A stretch of DNA of 64,000 nucleotides, taken from Miscanthus floridulus. Lineage: Eukaryota; Streptophyta; Magnoliopsida; Poales; Poaceae. The notes beneath the pieces are model-generated. The model was given only the letters and a program-made list of their open reading frames with translations, had not been told where the DNA came from and ran no database searches. A program made the position numbers and the translations under genes. This document shows positions 22,454-34,500 of this stretch, piece by piece (positions within the stretch are counted from its first letter, which is position 1; each line of letters starts with the position of its first letter). The stretch is from contig NC_089581.1 in assembly GCF_019320115.1 (NCBI RefSeq), positions 7,937,707 to 8,001,706 on the forward strand. Reading direction: 5' to 3'.

Positions 22454-25400
22454 ATGCCGAAGCGGGACCGCGACAGCGAGGGCCGGTGGCCCTCGTCGTC
22501 GTCTCGGCGGCGGCGCAGCCCGTCCCCGTCCGGCTCGGACGCCGCCTCCGATTCCAGCGGCTCACCCCGCCGGAGCCGGGTACGCCACCGTCGCAGGAGC
22601 CACCGCCGGAGGGACACCCCGTCCTCCAGCGACGCAAGCGGCAGCAGGAGCGAGGATTCGGGGTCGGACTCCGGACGTCGGGGAAGGAGCGGCGGCCGAA
22701 GGCGCCGGGATGTTACCGAGGAGCAGATCATTGAGTACATGGCGAAGAAGGCGCAGAAGAAGGTATGGGATTGAGCTGTTGAAGTGGTGGCTTTCCCTTT
22801 GATTGGGTTGGGATTAGGGTTGCGGTCTGGGCTCTAATTGCTGACTCGTTGTTGGCGGCGGTGGATGCGTAGGCGGAGAAAGTGGCGAAGAAGCTGAAGG
22901 CGAATGCGGTTTCTGGCTACTCCAACGATTCAAACCCCTTTGGCGATCCCAACCTGACAGAGAAGTACGTGAATTCTTTTCCCTCTCATATGCAATTGTG
23001 CAGCAATTCAGTAATTCTTGTTATCTGGGGAAAAGATTTTGGGTCTAATTTGCCCAGTCTTTCTGGGGAGAAAAAAACAACAACGCCAAAATAGCTAATA
23101 ACCACCAAAGGAGAGAGAAACCTAAAGAGAGTTGGGAAGCAGGGGCTATTTTATGCTAGAACTAGAACTGAGAAAATCGTGCACGATGTTGTACATTGAC
23201 AAAACTAGTTCAACAATTGTCACCTATAACACCAACACCATTGCAAACATCTTAACACTCTTACTTACCCATGTTGTATCCAAATAAATACTGCTGCTAA
23301 TGGCACCTATAATAAGACTATCAATAGAACTAACTTGTTGTGGCAACTAGTGGCATGCTCTAGATGATTGTACCTGGGCAGATATCGGGGTGGTTTCCTG
23401 GTACATAAATACTGTTTATGCGGTGATAAAATTGTAATGGTATTTAACGTTACCAGTAACAAAGCTGATTTAGGTTGCTGGACGCAACTAATAGATCAAG
23501 GGAAAAAATTCACTTGCTGACTAATTAGGTTATTGTGGTAACAATTCATGAAGAGTTGAACTAACTTAGGCTGTTGTAATTTGTAAAAGTAAAACATAGA
23601 AATGAAAGTGGAGCTCAGTGATGCTCGAGCCAGTAAGCATCCATTGTTATTATCTCTGACATGATAAAATCTAGTAGGCGGCTAGTTTTGCGAAGTTTTT
23701 TTAATACAATTTTCTTACATCACCATGGGGATTTTGTTTGTTGTTTCAATGGCTTATGTAGTTTTTTTTTCACAAGATGGTTATGGTACTTTTAAACAAA
23801 GTTTTGGATTTGTAGACTTGTAGTGTTGTTCATTCAAATTTGCTTAATTATTTTTTCCTTTGTTCCCTTGTGTGCCCAATCTTGAATTATTGATATATAT
23901 CCTTTCAGACACCATATTTTTGCCTTATAGTTTGGCATATTCTTGCACTTTATGTTCACACTCTTCTGATAATATGTTTACCTTGGGATATGATTTCTAA
24001 TGTTTGCACATATTGTCAAGTAAACTAAAATGTTTGTGGCTTCCTTGAGCACCCAAATTATTTGCTACCTTCTTTTTGCATTACCACTATAAGATTCCTT
24101 GAGCAGCTGCTTTCATTGTGACAAAACAATATTCAAAGAAGGATGCCTTCTATCTTGTCTCTTTACAGTTTTGTGTGGCGAAAGAAGATAGAGCGTGATG
24201 TATCTCAGGGACAGAAGGTGGACATTTCTGTCAAATCTGAGAAGAAGAAACAGCAAGAAAGAATGGTACAATGGAACATGAATTTCTGGACTAGTTCTCT
24301 ATATCTAATCCCATTGTTTATTAGTTGGAACTTTAGAGCATATCGTAGTCATCCTACCTCCTTACTTGGATGTCTACTTCCAATGAATTAATAAGGTGTA
24401 CTGTACATATGTATTTTTTTTATTCATGCTTTTGTCATGTAGTGCACTGTACACTTTGCTAGCCAGAAAATTTGTTGTTCAGTCTTCTTTCAAAGAAAAA
24501 GTTGAAGATTATGTTTTTCTTGCAGTGCCTAATCGTTATATTCGCTCTGTCAAATGTAGGCTGAAATAGAGAAGGTTAAGAAAAGAAGGGAAGAAAGAGC
24601 AATTGAAAAGGCACAGCATGAAGAGGAAATGGTTTGTATTTGTCGATCATAAATCTCTTTTACAATAATTTTGTTGGTTTATGTCTGTCATTTATTACAT
24701 TTAGACAGTTTTTCCATTTGGAATTAAATACATGTACTTGCCATTTTGAAGGCATTGCTAGCTAGAGAAAGAGCACGTGCTGAGTTTCAAGACTGGGAGA
24801 AGAAGGAGGAAGAGGTTAATATCTTAAAACCTGACAAACACTATTCAATTTGTAAAAAGGGCGTACCTAGTGCTGAGAGCATCCCGCACTGTGCGGGGTC
24901 TAGGGGAAGGGTATTAGCAGCAAGCCTTACCCTTGCGATGTGCAAATGCAAGGAGGCTGCGGCTCGAACCCAGGACCTTCCGGTCACAGTCGGTAGTACT
25001 CTACCACTTACACCAGGCCCACCCTTCAAACACTATTCAATTTGTGTTGGAGTTAATATGGAATTGTTATTTATCTAGCATTTCTCATTTTGGAGTGCAG
25101 TTTCATTTTGACCAAAGCAAGGTCAGGTCTGAGATCAGGTTGCGGGAGGGGCGTACAAAGCCTATTGATGTTCTCCTTAAGAATCTTAATTTCTCAGATG
25201 GATTTGACATTGAATTAAATGAGCCCTATCTGGTGTTCAAGGTGAGCATCCTTTGTTCATCCTTATCCAATTGTAATTCAACTGAAAAAAGTGCTGTCCC
25301 AGCAGCACTTACCTGTGTAATTTTCTGTATGGTTTTTAAAGCCAACTATTGTATAATATTCTGACACCATCATACAGTGCATTCAAAATATATGCATTTT

Positions 25401-28341
25401 ATAACTTAGCACTTCCTGACATGTATGTGTAGGGATTAACAGTGAAAGAAATGAAAGAGCTACGTGATGACATTAAGATGCATCTTGATCTGGACAGGGA
25501 AAGCCAAACAAATGTTAAGTACTGGGAGGTATATGTCATTTTCTTTCACCTTTTTCCTGAATAACTTGTTGGCATTAAGATGCATGATAATGTTACCTTC
25601 TTCCTGAATAACTGTGAGCAAGATGTATAAAATGTATAGTTTTTTATGTTGAAAATGCTAAGTATGGAACAATGTGCTCCTAACTAGGGATTGTGGTGGG
25701 ATACAAAACTGACAGTAGCCTCCATTTTCCTATAATAGATTTTATTTGGTTAGGAAAAAAATGCTTTAGTTTGTCATGATATATCTCTAACTTCGTATAT
25801 ATAATTTCCCCTCAGTTCCTTACAGAAACTTGTTCATATGATTAGCAAGAATGCTAATGCATTATGTCTATGTTGATCTGAAAATTTATCAGGCACTCAT
25901 GGTGGTATGCGAATGGGAGCTAGGTGAGGCTCGGAAAAGAGATGCCCTAGATCGGGCTAGGGTCCGTGGTGAGGAACCACCACCTGAGGTTCTTGCAGAA
26001 GAGAGAGGTTTGCATGCAAGTATTGAGGGGGATGTAAAAAGTCTCCTGGATGGTAAAACTTCCACAGAGCTTGAAGATATGCAAAGTCAAATTGAGTCCC
26101 AAATGCGCTCTGGAACTGCAAAAGTTGTTGAATACTGGGAAGCTATCCTGAAACGGCTTCATATTTACAAAGCAAAGGTATGCCAGTGGGTCTGCAAATG
26201 CCAGTCTATCCATACCGTTATACAAAGTAAAACGATGCATTTTTTTTTTTGAAAATAAGGATGCATGGGTTTATTGACTAGGGCCTCAGTAATAGGCAAA
26301 AGGCGCTACTTTGCCATCACTGGTTGGTTGGTAACCTGTGGTGCAGTTGCATGATCTGAACTTCTTTACAGGCTTATTACAGTAATCCTTTATAATCTAG
26401 AGCTGAGCTATTACATTGAACTTCTGAATTTTGATTTTGCAGTTTATACTTACGAAAAATGCTTGTTTGCATCGCAGGCTTGCCTGAGGGAGATCCATGC
26501 TTCTATCCTAAGGAAGCATTTACATCGACTGGAGCATCCTGGTGCTGTTGAACAGGATGTGGAATCTGAGAAAGAAGATGATAATAAACTGGAGGATGAG
26601 ATGCATGAGGACGAAGGTTTACCTTCTTTTCTGATTACTCAATCAACTATGTTTCCAAGATAATGAAGTGATTTCTGATGTATGTTCTATTTGTAGATGA
26701 TAAACGATATTCGCCTGAGCCTATACCTCAGCACACAGAAAACCAATTTGAAGAGGAAGATGGATCCTTCTCTCCACAGCTAATGCATGGCAATGAAGAT
26801 GAAGATGCAATTGATCCTGAAGAGGACAAAGCTGAGCTGGTAGAGTCCTGTGTTTCTATTTCTAATAGTATTAATAGAAACATGATTGGAACTGTACTAG
26901 TTATTTGCTGCAGTGCAGTTAACTGAGTAGTTTAATTGTCAAATACAGATTGTTAGTAACTGGACTCCATATTATGCAACAAAAGAGGCTAACTAACAAT
27001 ATTAGGACGAAAAGTTCTACTGATATTTTTTTCATTAAGAAGACAACCTTTCAAGCTTCTGCAGGCCTTCCTGCATGTCTTACCCTAAGAGGGGGGCATT
27101 GATTCATTTAGATCTTACTTTTGATGGCAATGCTCCTTATGGTGACTTAAATTTGAGGGCTTTCTAGAGTTCATATACAAACACAATGGGTGAAGATTTT
27201 TCTTAAGAACATCAAGTTATTAGGGTTTATTTTATGAGTTGATTAGATGATTAGAATGAGGTTGGCAACTCATACTTAATGCTTTTAATCATCTCCAGGA
27301 CCGAAAACGTGAAGCTGTAGTTTTGGAGCATCAAAGGAAAGTTCAGGAAGCCATGAAAGCAAAGGCAAGAGTACCTGATGAGATGGAGATGAAGGCCATA
27401 AAAACGATGGGAGCTATGGAGGAAGGAGATGCAGTATTTGGTGTCGGTGCTGAAGTGAACCTTGATTCACAGGTTTGGATGATTTTCCTTTGATCCCATT
27501 GCGTTTTTATCTATATTTTCCAATATTCTGCCTTGATACTGGATTAGCGAGAGAGTTCTCAGAATTCAACTGGGATATGGTGTGACTGTGACAATTTTTA
27601 GTGTTGATCCAGAAGGACCGATGGTTATCTTGCTATAATCTGGACTATATATAACACACCTTAAGCTACACCAAAATTTTCAAGTAATCTGTTGACTCAT
27701 GTAATTGTAGTTGAGTATATTTTGATAGTTTAATATAGGGGTAATGCCATATTTGAGTTCGATACCATGGGTGGTAACAAGTTTTACACACAAGAAGCGT
27801 GATTTAGCAACTTTGGTGCATCCTACCGCTTATGAACTCAGCTGGTTTCTGATGGCATATGCTTGTTCAATATGCTCGCAGGTGTACTGGTGGCACGACA
27901 AGTATCGACCAAGAAAGCCCAAGTACTTCAATCGGGTGCACACTGGATATGAATGGAATAAATACAACCAGACTCATTATGACCATGATAACCCACCGCC
28001 TAAAATCGTTCAAGGCTACAAGTTCAATATATTTTACCCTGATCTTGTCGATAAATCAAAAGCACCAACGTACAGTATAGAGAAAGATGGAAGCACTGGT
28101 GAGACTTGTCTCATAAGATTTCACGCCGGCCCTCCATACGAGGATATTGTAAGCCTTGTGCCTTCTAATGTTTCGTATATATTTTTCCATGGGCAGTCTT
28201 TTCACTTTGTTTTATTCCCAGTCTTTCCGTATTGTGAACAAGGAGTGGGAATACTCACACAAGAAGGGGTTCAAGTGTACATTTGAACGTGGGATTCTCC
28301 ATCTCTATTTCAACTTCAAGCGTCACCGTTACAGGCGTTGA
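22454..28341 (+). CDS. CTN: Cactin, spliceosome-associated protein (13 exons)
   Basis: Exons: 22454-22762, 22873-22964, 24169-24265, 24560-24631, 24752-24814, 25101-25241, 25433-25528, 25893-26177, 26478-26616, 26697-26839, 27299-27472, 27882-28148, 28222-28341. All junctions are GT-AG, phases agree, and the total is about 665 codons with no stop. The N-terminus is an arginine/serine-rich stretch (first ~95 residues). Then come the conserved NPFGDPNLTENFVWRKKIER, a charged coiled-coil, a middle domain (RTKPIDVLLKNLNFSDGFDI; LTVKEMKELRDDIKMHLDLD; VEYWEAILKRLHIYKAKACL), and the C-terminal Cactin domain (YWWHDKYRPRKPKYFNRVHT, KFNIFYPDLVDKSKAPTY, IVNKEWEYSHKKGFKC), ending YFNFKRHRYRR. Cactins are nuclear, help faithful pre-mRNA splicing, and are essential for Arabidopsis embryos. 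The gene is complete and converges on the Argonaute gene. Confidence 0.95.
24854..25026 (-). mobile_element. tRNA-derived SINE in Cactin intron 5
   Basis: Flanked by a perfect 19-bp direct repeat, CAAACACTATTCAATTTGT (24835-24853 and 25027-25045). On the minus strand it starts GGGTGGGCCTGGTGTAAG, carries an A box (TGGTGTAAGTGGTAGAGTAC) and a B box (GGTTCGAGCC), and ends in a short T run. This is the structure of a tRNA-derived SINE of the T-tailed, Au-like grass type. It lies wholly within the intron, 39 bases after the exon 5 donor. Confidence 0.92.
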
Positions 28342-29929
28342 GGTACCTCAAGAGGCAGGGAAAAACTGGATCGATTGGACTGCTGGATCGTGATTCTGGT
28401 GTACCCTGGCATGGATACCAGTCAAGTATGCACCTGCAATATATTGATCCTATGCCAAATGAGAGCACACCTTTTGGCTGTACTGACTGATTCCCCCTTT
28501 GGGAGGCTGTACGATAATACAACATAGCAAGCTGATAGTTTTCTATCAAAATTTTTATGCTTGCTAGTTTCTACTTTGGTAGAATTGATATGAGGATATC
28601 TGTACTAGAGATTGTGTAAACTTAGCTCTGTACATGTGTGCTACTGGTATACACCGGATGCCCTTCTATTTCTATGAAATTTTCTTGAGCAACGAAATAA
28701 TAGTACTCCTACTAGTGCTGTTCCAAGTAGCATGGTCTGCGGTTGCTCTTGTATCTAAAGCAGCTTGTAGCTGGCAGAATGGCCGTGACATGCCGTCTCT
28801 GTGCCGTAAATACCGCCGAGCAATGACGTGACCAACTCAGCAGCACAAATCATTGGCTGACCGATTGTCAGCCTGTTCGGTTGGCTGGTTCGTTTCGTTG
28901 CTTGTTCGTGAAGAAGTACTGTTGGTTGGTTTGTGTGAGAGAAAAATACTGTTCCGGCTGAAAATTTACGATCGTTTACGACAAGCCACGGCGAAACGAA
29001 CAGGCTGTGTAGAGTTGTCTGTGCTTGTTGTACTCCATACACCTGTACTAGTAACTGTATGGGATCTAAAATGAGAAGCATTACTTGCTTTCGCAACCAA
29101 AGAGCGATATTAGCAAGTGATCACACATGCCAGCCGCTAGAGACACTAGGAAGCTGGGCTCTGCAGCTAGTTAGATCCCATCACTTGCAACCATGAGTGT
29201 CGCCAAAGGTACCGACGAACCACTTCGCCTGTGTTTCGATGGAAGCAGATCACAAGCCATGTCTGGCCAGTGGCCATATCAACCATGAAAGGTTATGCTG
29301 CACCCAGAAACTGAACTAGAATAACATCTTGTGATGTAGCCAACTTAAAAAACCGTGACCAAACAGCAAAGAGTAAATCTTACTCAATCCTTTCTCCAGC
29401 AGATACATACCAGAAACAACAAGAGAACTTGCTATCTTGCAACACCAGTTAAGCTTAAAGTTGCCACATTCATTTGGTTCTGCGGACTCATTTGGAAGTC
29501 AAAGGTCCAAGCCACTAACCACTAGATGCAGCATGTGACTTCTACAAGGGCCTGACCACCCAAGGTTCAGAACCAAATATCAATCAAAATGGCTGGGAAA
29601 ATACTTCATGTTAATATCTCCAGAAAAATAACATGTCACCCAGACTAAGCAGCAAAGCAGATAAGATAATAACTGATCAAACAGAAAGCAGGCAAGAACA
29701 TAAAACTTATGGAGTGCTTGCATTGGTTTCATCCAAACAGAGTTTTAGGCCTTCAAGACCGAGCTCCAGTCATAACCTAGCTACTCCGAATACCAAGAGA
29801 TGAAAATATGAGCAACTAGCTCAATATCAAGGACAAGTCACTCATAAGATTACCAGAAACATCCATAAAAAGAAGAGAACATCCCATCATCTAGCAAAAA
29901 GAAAGCTTGAATGCCGAACTTGGAGCAGC
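28342..29929. other. Convergent intergenic region between Cactin and the Argonaute gene
   Basis: It holds the 3' ends of both transcripts, which point toward each other 1.6 kb apart, and a MITE at 28870-29006. No further gene is seen. Confidence 0.6.
28870..29006. mobile_element. Short MITE, CTGTTCG family (copy 3)
   Basis: Begins AGCCTGTTCGG and ends CGAACAGGCT, a clear inverted pair. The core GAGAGAAAAATACTGTTCC is identical to the one in the copy at 218. Confidence 0.8.
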
Positions 29930-30218
29930 TCAGCAGTAGAACATAACGTCCTTCACGTTGTCCTTGATCTTCGGAAGTTGACGCACCTCCACAGGCCCCT
30001 CCCGGGCTACTGTCTGCCCGCTGCTGCCAGGGGTTGACCCACCATCTGAGCTTTCACCTTCCACATAGTAGCGTGCACGGAATGCGGCAAGGTGGGCGTA
30101 GTAGGCTAGCGGGACTGGAAAGCAAAGAACACCCCATTAGTGATGACTGGTAACCAACTATTTTGCATCTAGTCTACATCATAAAAGAGCACAAGGAAAT
30201 GATGCATGGTTTCAGAAA

Positions 30219-31520
30219 GGGGCTCTTGCATTTTTATCCTTGCTTTGTATCAAAATTGTAATTTTACCCCTGTTTTTTTGACTTTGTGAATTTACCCCTT
30301 TGTTTTTTAAAAGAAACACCACTTTGCCCCTATTCCGTCATCCTCCCTTAACGGTGTTACATTTTATACAAAAGGACAGAAATGCCCATGTGATTTTGCC
30401 CCTGTTTGTTATGCCTATTTGTGATTTTGCCCCTGATTTGGGAATTAGACATTTATATTTGATCAAATATATTTGACCCAACTTGCAACTATTTCAGTTC
30501 AGATTTAATATCCAAAAAAATATTCAAAATTTTGGCAGCGCCTTAGCAGTATTATGATAGCATTATGACTAGGCTTGGACGTTCGGTTCTAACCGAAATT
30601 TTGGGTCAGTTTTTTCGGGTCGGTTTTAACCCAGCCTCAGGCAGCATATCGACACAATTTGTATTCTCATTGAACAAAATAGAGAGGAGATCGAGTCTTG
30701 TATATACATTATTGAGCACACAAGTGAGGAGATCGAGTATTCGAGTCTCATACTACATAGATGGGAGATTCCAGGCTGCGGCGACTCCGTTTGTACTGAA
30801 TCCAGGCTGCTGCTTCCAGATTTCCGGTCATGCTTCTTTGCTTCTTCCTTTAGGACCTGGCGGACGCAGGAATCCATGGAGCTTGCCGAATCGTCGTCGC
30901 TCGTCCCTGCCTCGGCACGCAGCGCTGCAACGGTGTTGCTTGGAGGCTGGCACGGCGGCACCGGCGGATCCGTGGCAAGCCGACAGCCCCACGCTTGCTC
31001 TGCTGGTGCGCTCGCTACTCACGCTCGGTGTGGCCTGTGGCGGGCGATGCCGGGACGTGCGGTCGGACGCCACCGGATCCCCGCGGCAGGGTGCCGCCGC
31101 CGCCTAGCGCGCGCGTGTGCCGAGACCCGCGGGTGAGCGCCGCGACCTCCCCGCGGCCGCCTAGAGGAAGCCCGCGCCCCGCCGATACAGCCCCCGCTGC
31201 CAGGAGGCAGCCCCGCCCCGCTGGTTCTTCCGCCGTTGCCGCCGTCGGATGCAGCCGCGTACGAGACTTGGGATGAGGCGACCCATGCTTCTGTTTGGGA
31301 TGAGGCGATAAGGATAGAGGGCAGTGTGGTCATTTCGCCTTTGCTTTTCAGATTTATAATTTTTTTAATTCGTTTAATCCATGTCCATTTGACGGACGTC
31401 TAAAGCAGGGGCAAACGGAACCATTTATTTCAAAATAGCAGGAGTAAACATACAAAGTTGAAAAAGCAGGAGCAAAATCACAATTGGACTACTGAACAAG
31501 GGCAAGAACACAATTTTCCC
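30219..31520. mobile_element. Pack-MULE-like element in Argonaute intron 21
   Basis: Long inverted ends: the left (30219-30340) has TTGTAATTTTACCCCTG and GACTTTGTGAATTTACCCC. The complement of the right (31385-31520) has TTGTGATTTTGCTCCTG and CAACTTTGTATGTTTACTCC. It is flanked by 9-bp near-duplicates, TTTCAGAAA (30210-30218) and TTCAAGAAA (31521-31529), the size expected for Mutator-like elements. The interior (about 30780-31300) is very GC-rich and gene-like, suggesting captured exons, but I recognise no domain and no transposase. Confidence 0.75.
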
Positions 31521-34500
31521 TTCAAGAAAATAGTTGTTCACACGATAGTGACAGCTGTACAGAGCAACAATAGGACTAATAATAACAATGAAACAATGAT
31601 CATGAACCCAACAGATAAAGATGGTGTTAGAGCTGACAACAATATTCTTGAATGTAAATTCAAATAACACATTGCACAGATGTAGAGAATACCGTTCGTG
31701 TTCACTAATCAAACTACATTGCACTGGTTGAGAATACATCTACAATTTAAATGAAATGCTGCCAATGTGTTCACTCATTGAACGACTACTCCCAGTTTGC
31801 AGTTAAAATCGTATCAAAGAGCTTGAAATTTTCTCATGTTACAAGCTCACAAGAAAGAGCCTCATATCAATGAAAGCTTCAGCTGAGCAGATTATGATAG
31901 GAAACAGAAGAGCAGCTAGAATAAAAACTTACCCACTGATACAGCACGGGTGCAACGAGCATAACTGCATTTCATCAATTAACAGTAGACAGATGTTAGG
32001 TAAACCAAAGAGTCCGAGAGAGAAAGAGCACTCGAGAGTGAAGAGGAGTTGAACTTACGTGTAGCAAAGATTGTTGGTCAGTGACTGCAGTGCATCAGCA
32101 GTAAAATGATTCTCATCATAGAGGACATGGTAATGGGTGGGCCGACTTGTTCCGTGACAAGAAATATTTTTTGACGCTCAATATCTAATAAGTGCTGTTC
32201 TGGAAAAGAATGTGCACCGAGGTACCAACATACCTGAATACCAGCATGACAACACAAGTAGAAATCAAACTCAGTTGGATGGCAAATCTGTTGGTCAACC
32301 ACAGTTCCTGCAGCACAAGTAAGGCACAAAATAACCCCAGATCAGCAAATGCTTAACCGGGCAGAATGTTTCCACTTTTATCAGTCATATCACGCCTTCC
32401 ATGAACCTCAGGGAAAAGCCTTGTGTGATGTCTTTTCTGGACAACCACAAATGTGACTGGAGGTAGATATCCCTCCTCCAAAGGAAGCACAAGCCTTGAA
32501 ACGGAAAGGGACACAACCATTGACATGGGCATACGACAAAGCAAACCATATTTGACAGACAAATTACGACGCTGGAAATCATACCTTTCTGCATGGCATC
32601 CATTTCATGAAGAAGTACATGGCTGAATTGACCTTCACTTACACCGTCCCTGTATAGGCGTGATAAGTCAAGATACTTCACTCAATAGCGTAGAAAAAAT
32701 GAACCAAAAACAGGAATCTGGAACACAATACCTATAGAATATTATCCTCTCAGGCCTTCTGTTTGTCTTCCTGCGGAAAGCAATCAGTAGCTCCCTGCAA
32801 ACAAGACCATGTCAGTTACCCAGATAAACCATTTGATAACTAACAATAGGTCAACTCAGATCAATCAAAAACTTACCTGATCATGCCACCATTAACATTG
32901 TGCCCCTTCTGCGGATCCTTAGTGACAGTAAACAAATCTTCTATAATCTCTTGTCGGTGTGGTTGAGCAGAAACCAGGCCTCTGTACTTGGTGATTTCTG
33001 GCCAGTCCATTGATGCCACCACCTACACAATTCCAACGAAAGTCAAAGTTAGCAGCATGATAACTTATTTTTACATAGCTCAGATTGCACTAAATTATGA
33101 ACAGGAATATCACATTGTAAGCAAATCATACAACTGAAATATGAGATAACTTGACAGTTATAAGAAGAAACTAACAGCAGCAATGGATGATGCAGAGTCC
33201 TCTCCTGGTGGGGAGTGTGTGACATCTGCGCCAAAGATGATTGCTGGGACTTCTGACACAAAGGGTATGCCATTGCGTACAAAGGCTCGCTCAAGAACCG
33301 TGTTGCGCCCACCAACCTGCTTAAATGAAAGGAATTAATACATTCCTGCATGAAAGAACCAAAAAAAAAACTTAATGCAAAAAATATAGGTTTTTGGACC
33401 TTGACGTTGATTTTGAGTGCAACATTTTCCAAATATTGCTTGTTTGGCCTGCTAGCATGCTTTGGCAAGCAACACTGAGATACAATTCCAATGTCAGTCT
33501 CACAGACTCTTTTGATTTTACCTTGCAAAAGTAGGAGAGTCATTTATATAACAAAAATCCTAATAAATTGTAAAGGTGTGTATGAACCCAGACCTAGAGA
33601 CAAGTATGCATACCATAAGAACCACTAACATCAGGCAGAATTACGATTAGAAGCTGCAGCTGATTTCCCACTCCTTGTTGGGCAAGCATTTGTGTGGCTC
33701 TCCTGTGTACATCTCTCAAAGCATTCTCTATATGGTTAGGAGCTGCAGACTTGACATCAACAAATGGACGTGGATTGACAACCTACAGGGATGATTAGAA
33801 GTTAACTTCAATATATAGTGAACTGTCTGGAATGACTTGAGAACACATACAGATAGTAAAGAACTTACCATTCCAGTTGCATTGCACATATGAATCAGAT
33901 CCATACAGAACCTCTGTACCTCATCAGGTCGCATGCGTGAAAAGTTCAAACAAGTCCAGTTATCAATAGTTCCTCCGTTGATCATTTTCTGGAAAAGGGT
34001 ACCAGAACAGTGGTAAAAAAAAGCTTTGTTACATCTAGAAAGACTGGCTAGAAAATTTGGTAATGATAGTTTCAGCATTAAACAAAAAGACACTACTAAA
34101 AGCTTGACAAACATTTCCCAGAAAAAAAAAGATTGACAAACAGTGCACAAAGATGCTGGACAAGTTCACAATAAATTTATTGACAACTATGGCAATGCTC
34201 AACTAACTTCAGTGATAAATTTCTAGGTAAGAACATAATCTCACCTTATTGAGAATGTTCCATTGTCCAACACTTGGCGCACAAGTTTTCTCCCTACCAG
34301 AGTAATGATATTTCAACTGAAATACAACAAAGAAACTGATTATTCCTCAAAGAATAAAACAAAGGTGATTCCTGGACACTAATCTTTGAGCAAGGAAAAC
34401 AAAATTAGCAAAGTTACCAGGGGTGGAGGCAGCACACGGGCTGGAACAGTCACTAGATCACTGCTAACTTTGATGCCAAACTCTTGAGCAAACCTATCAT

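Noticed and set aside
24841..25029. tRNA gene suggested by A- and B-box-like motifs
   Set aside because: The boxes belong to a SINE with target duplications and a T-rich tail; no cloverleaf with a proper acceptor stem is apparent.
27744..27881. Extension of Cactin exon 12 upstream through an open frame
   Set aside because: The frame is open, but the conserved protein joins exactly at the AG at 27880-27881, and the extension has no Cactin similarity.
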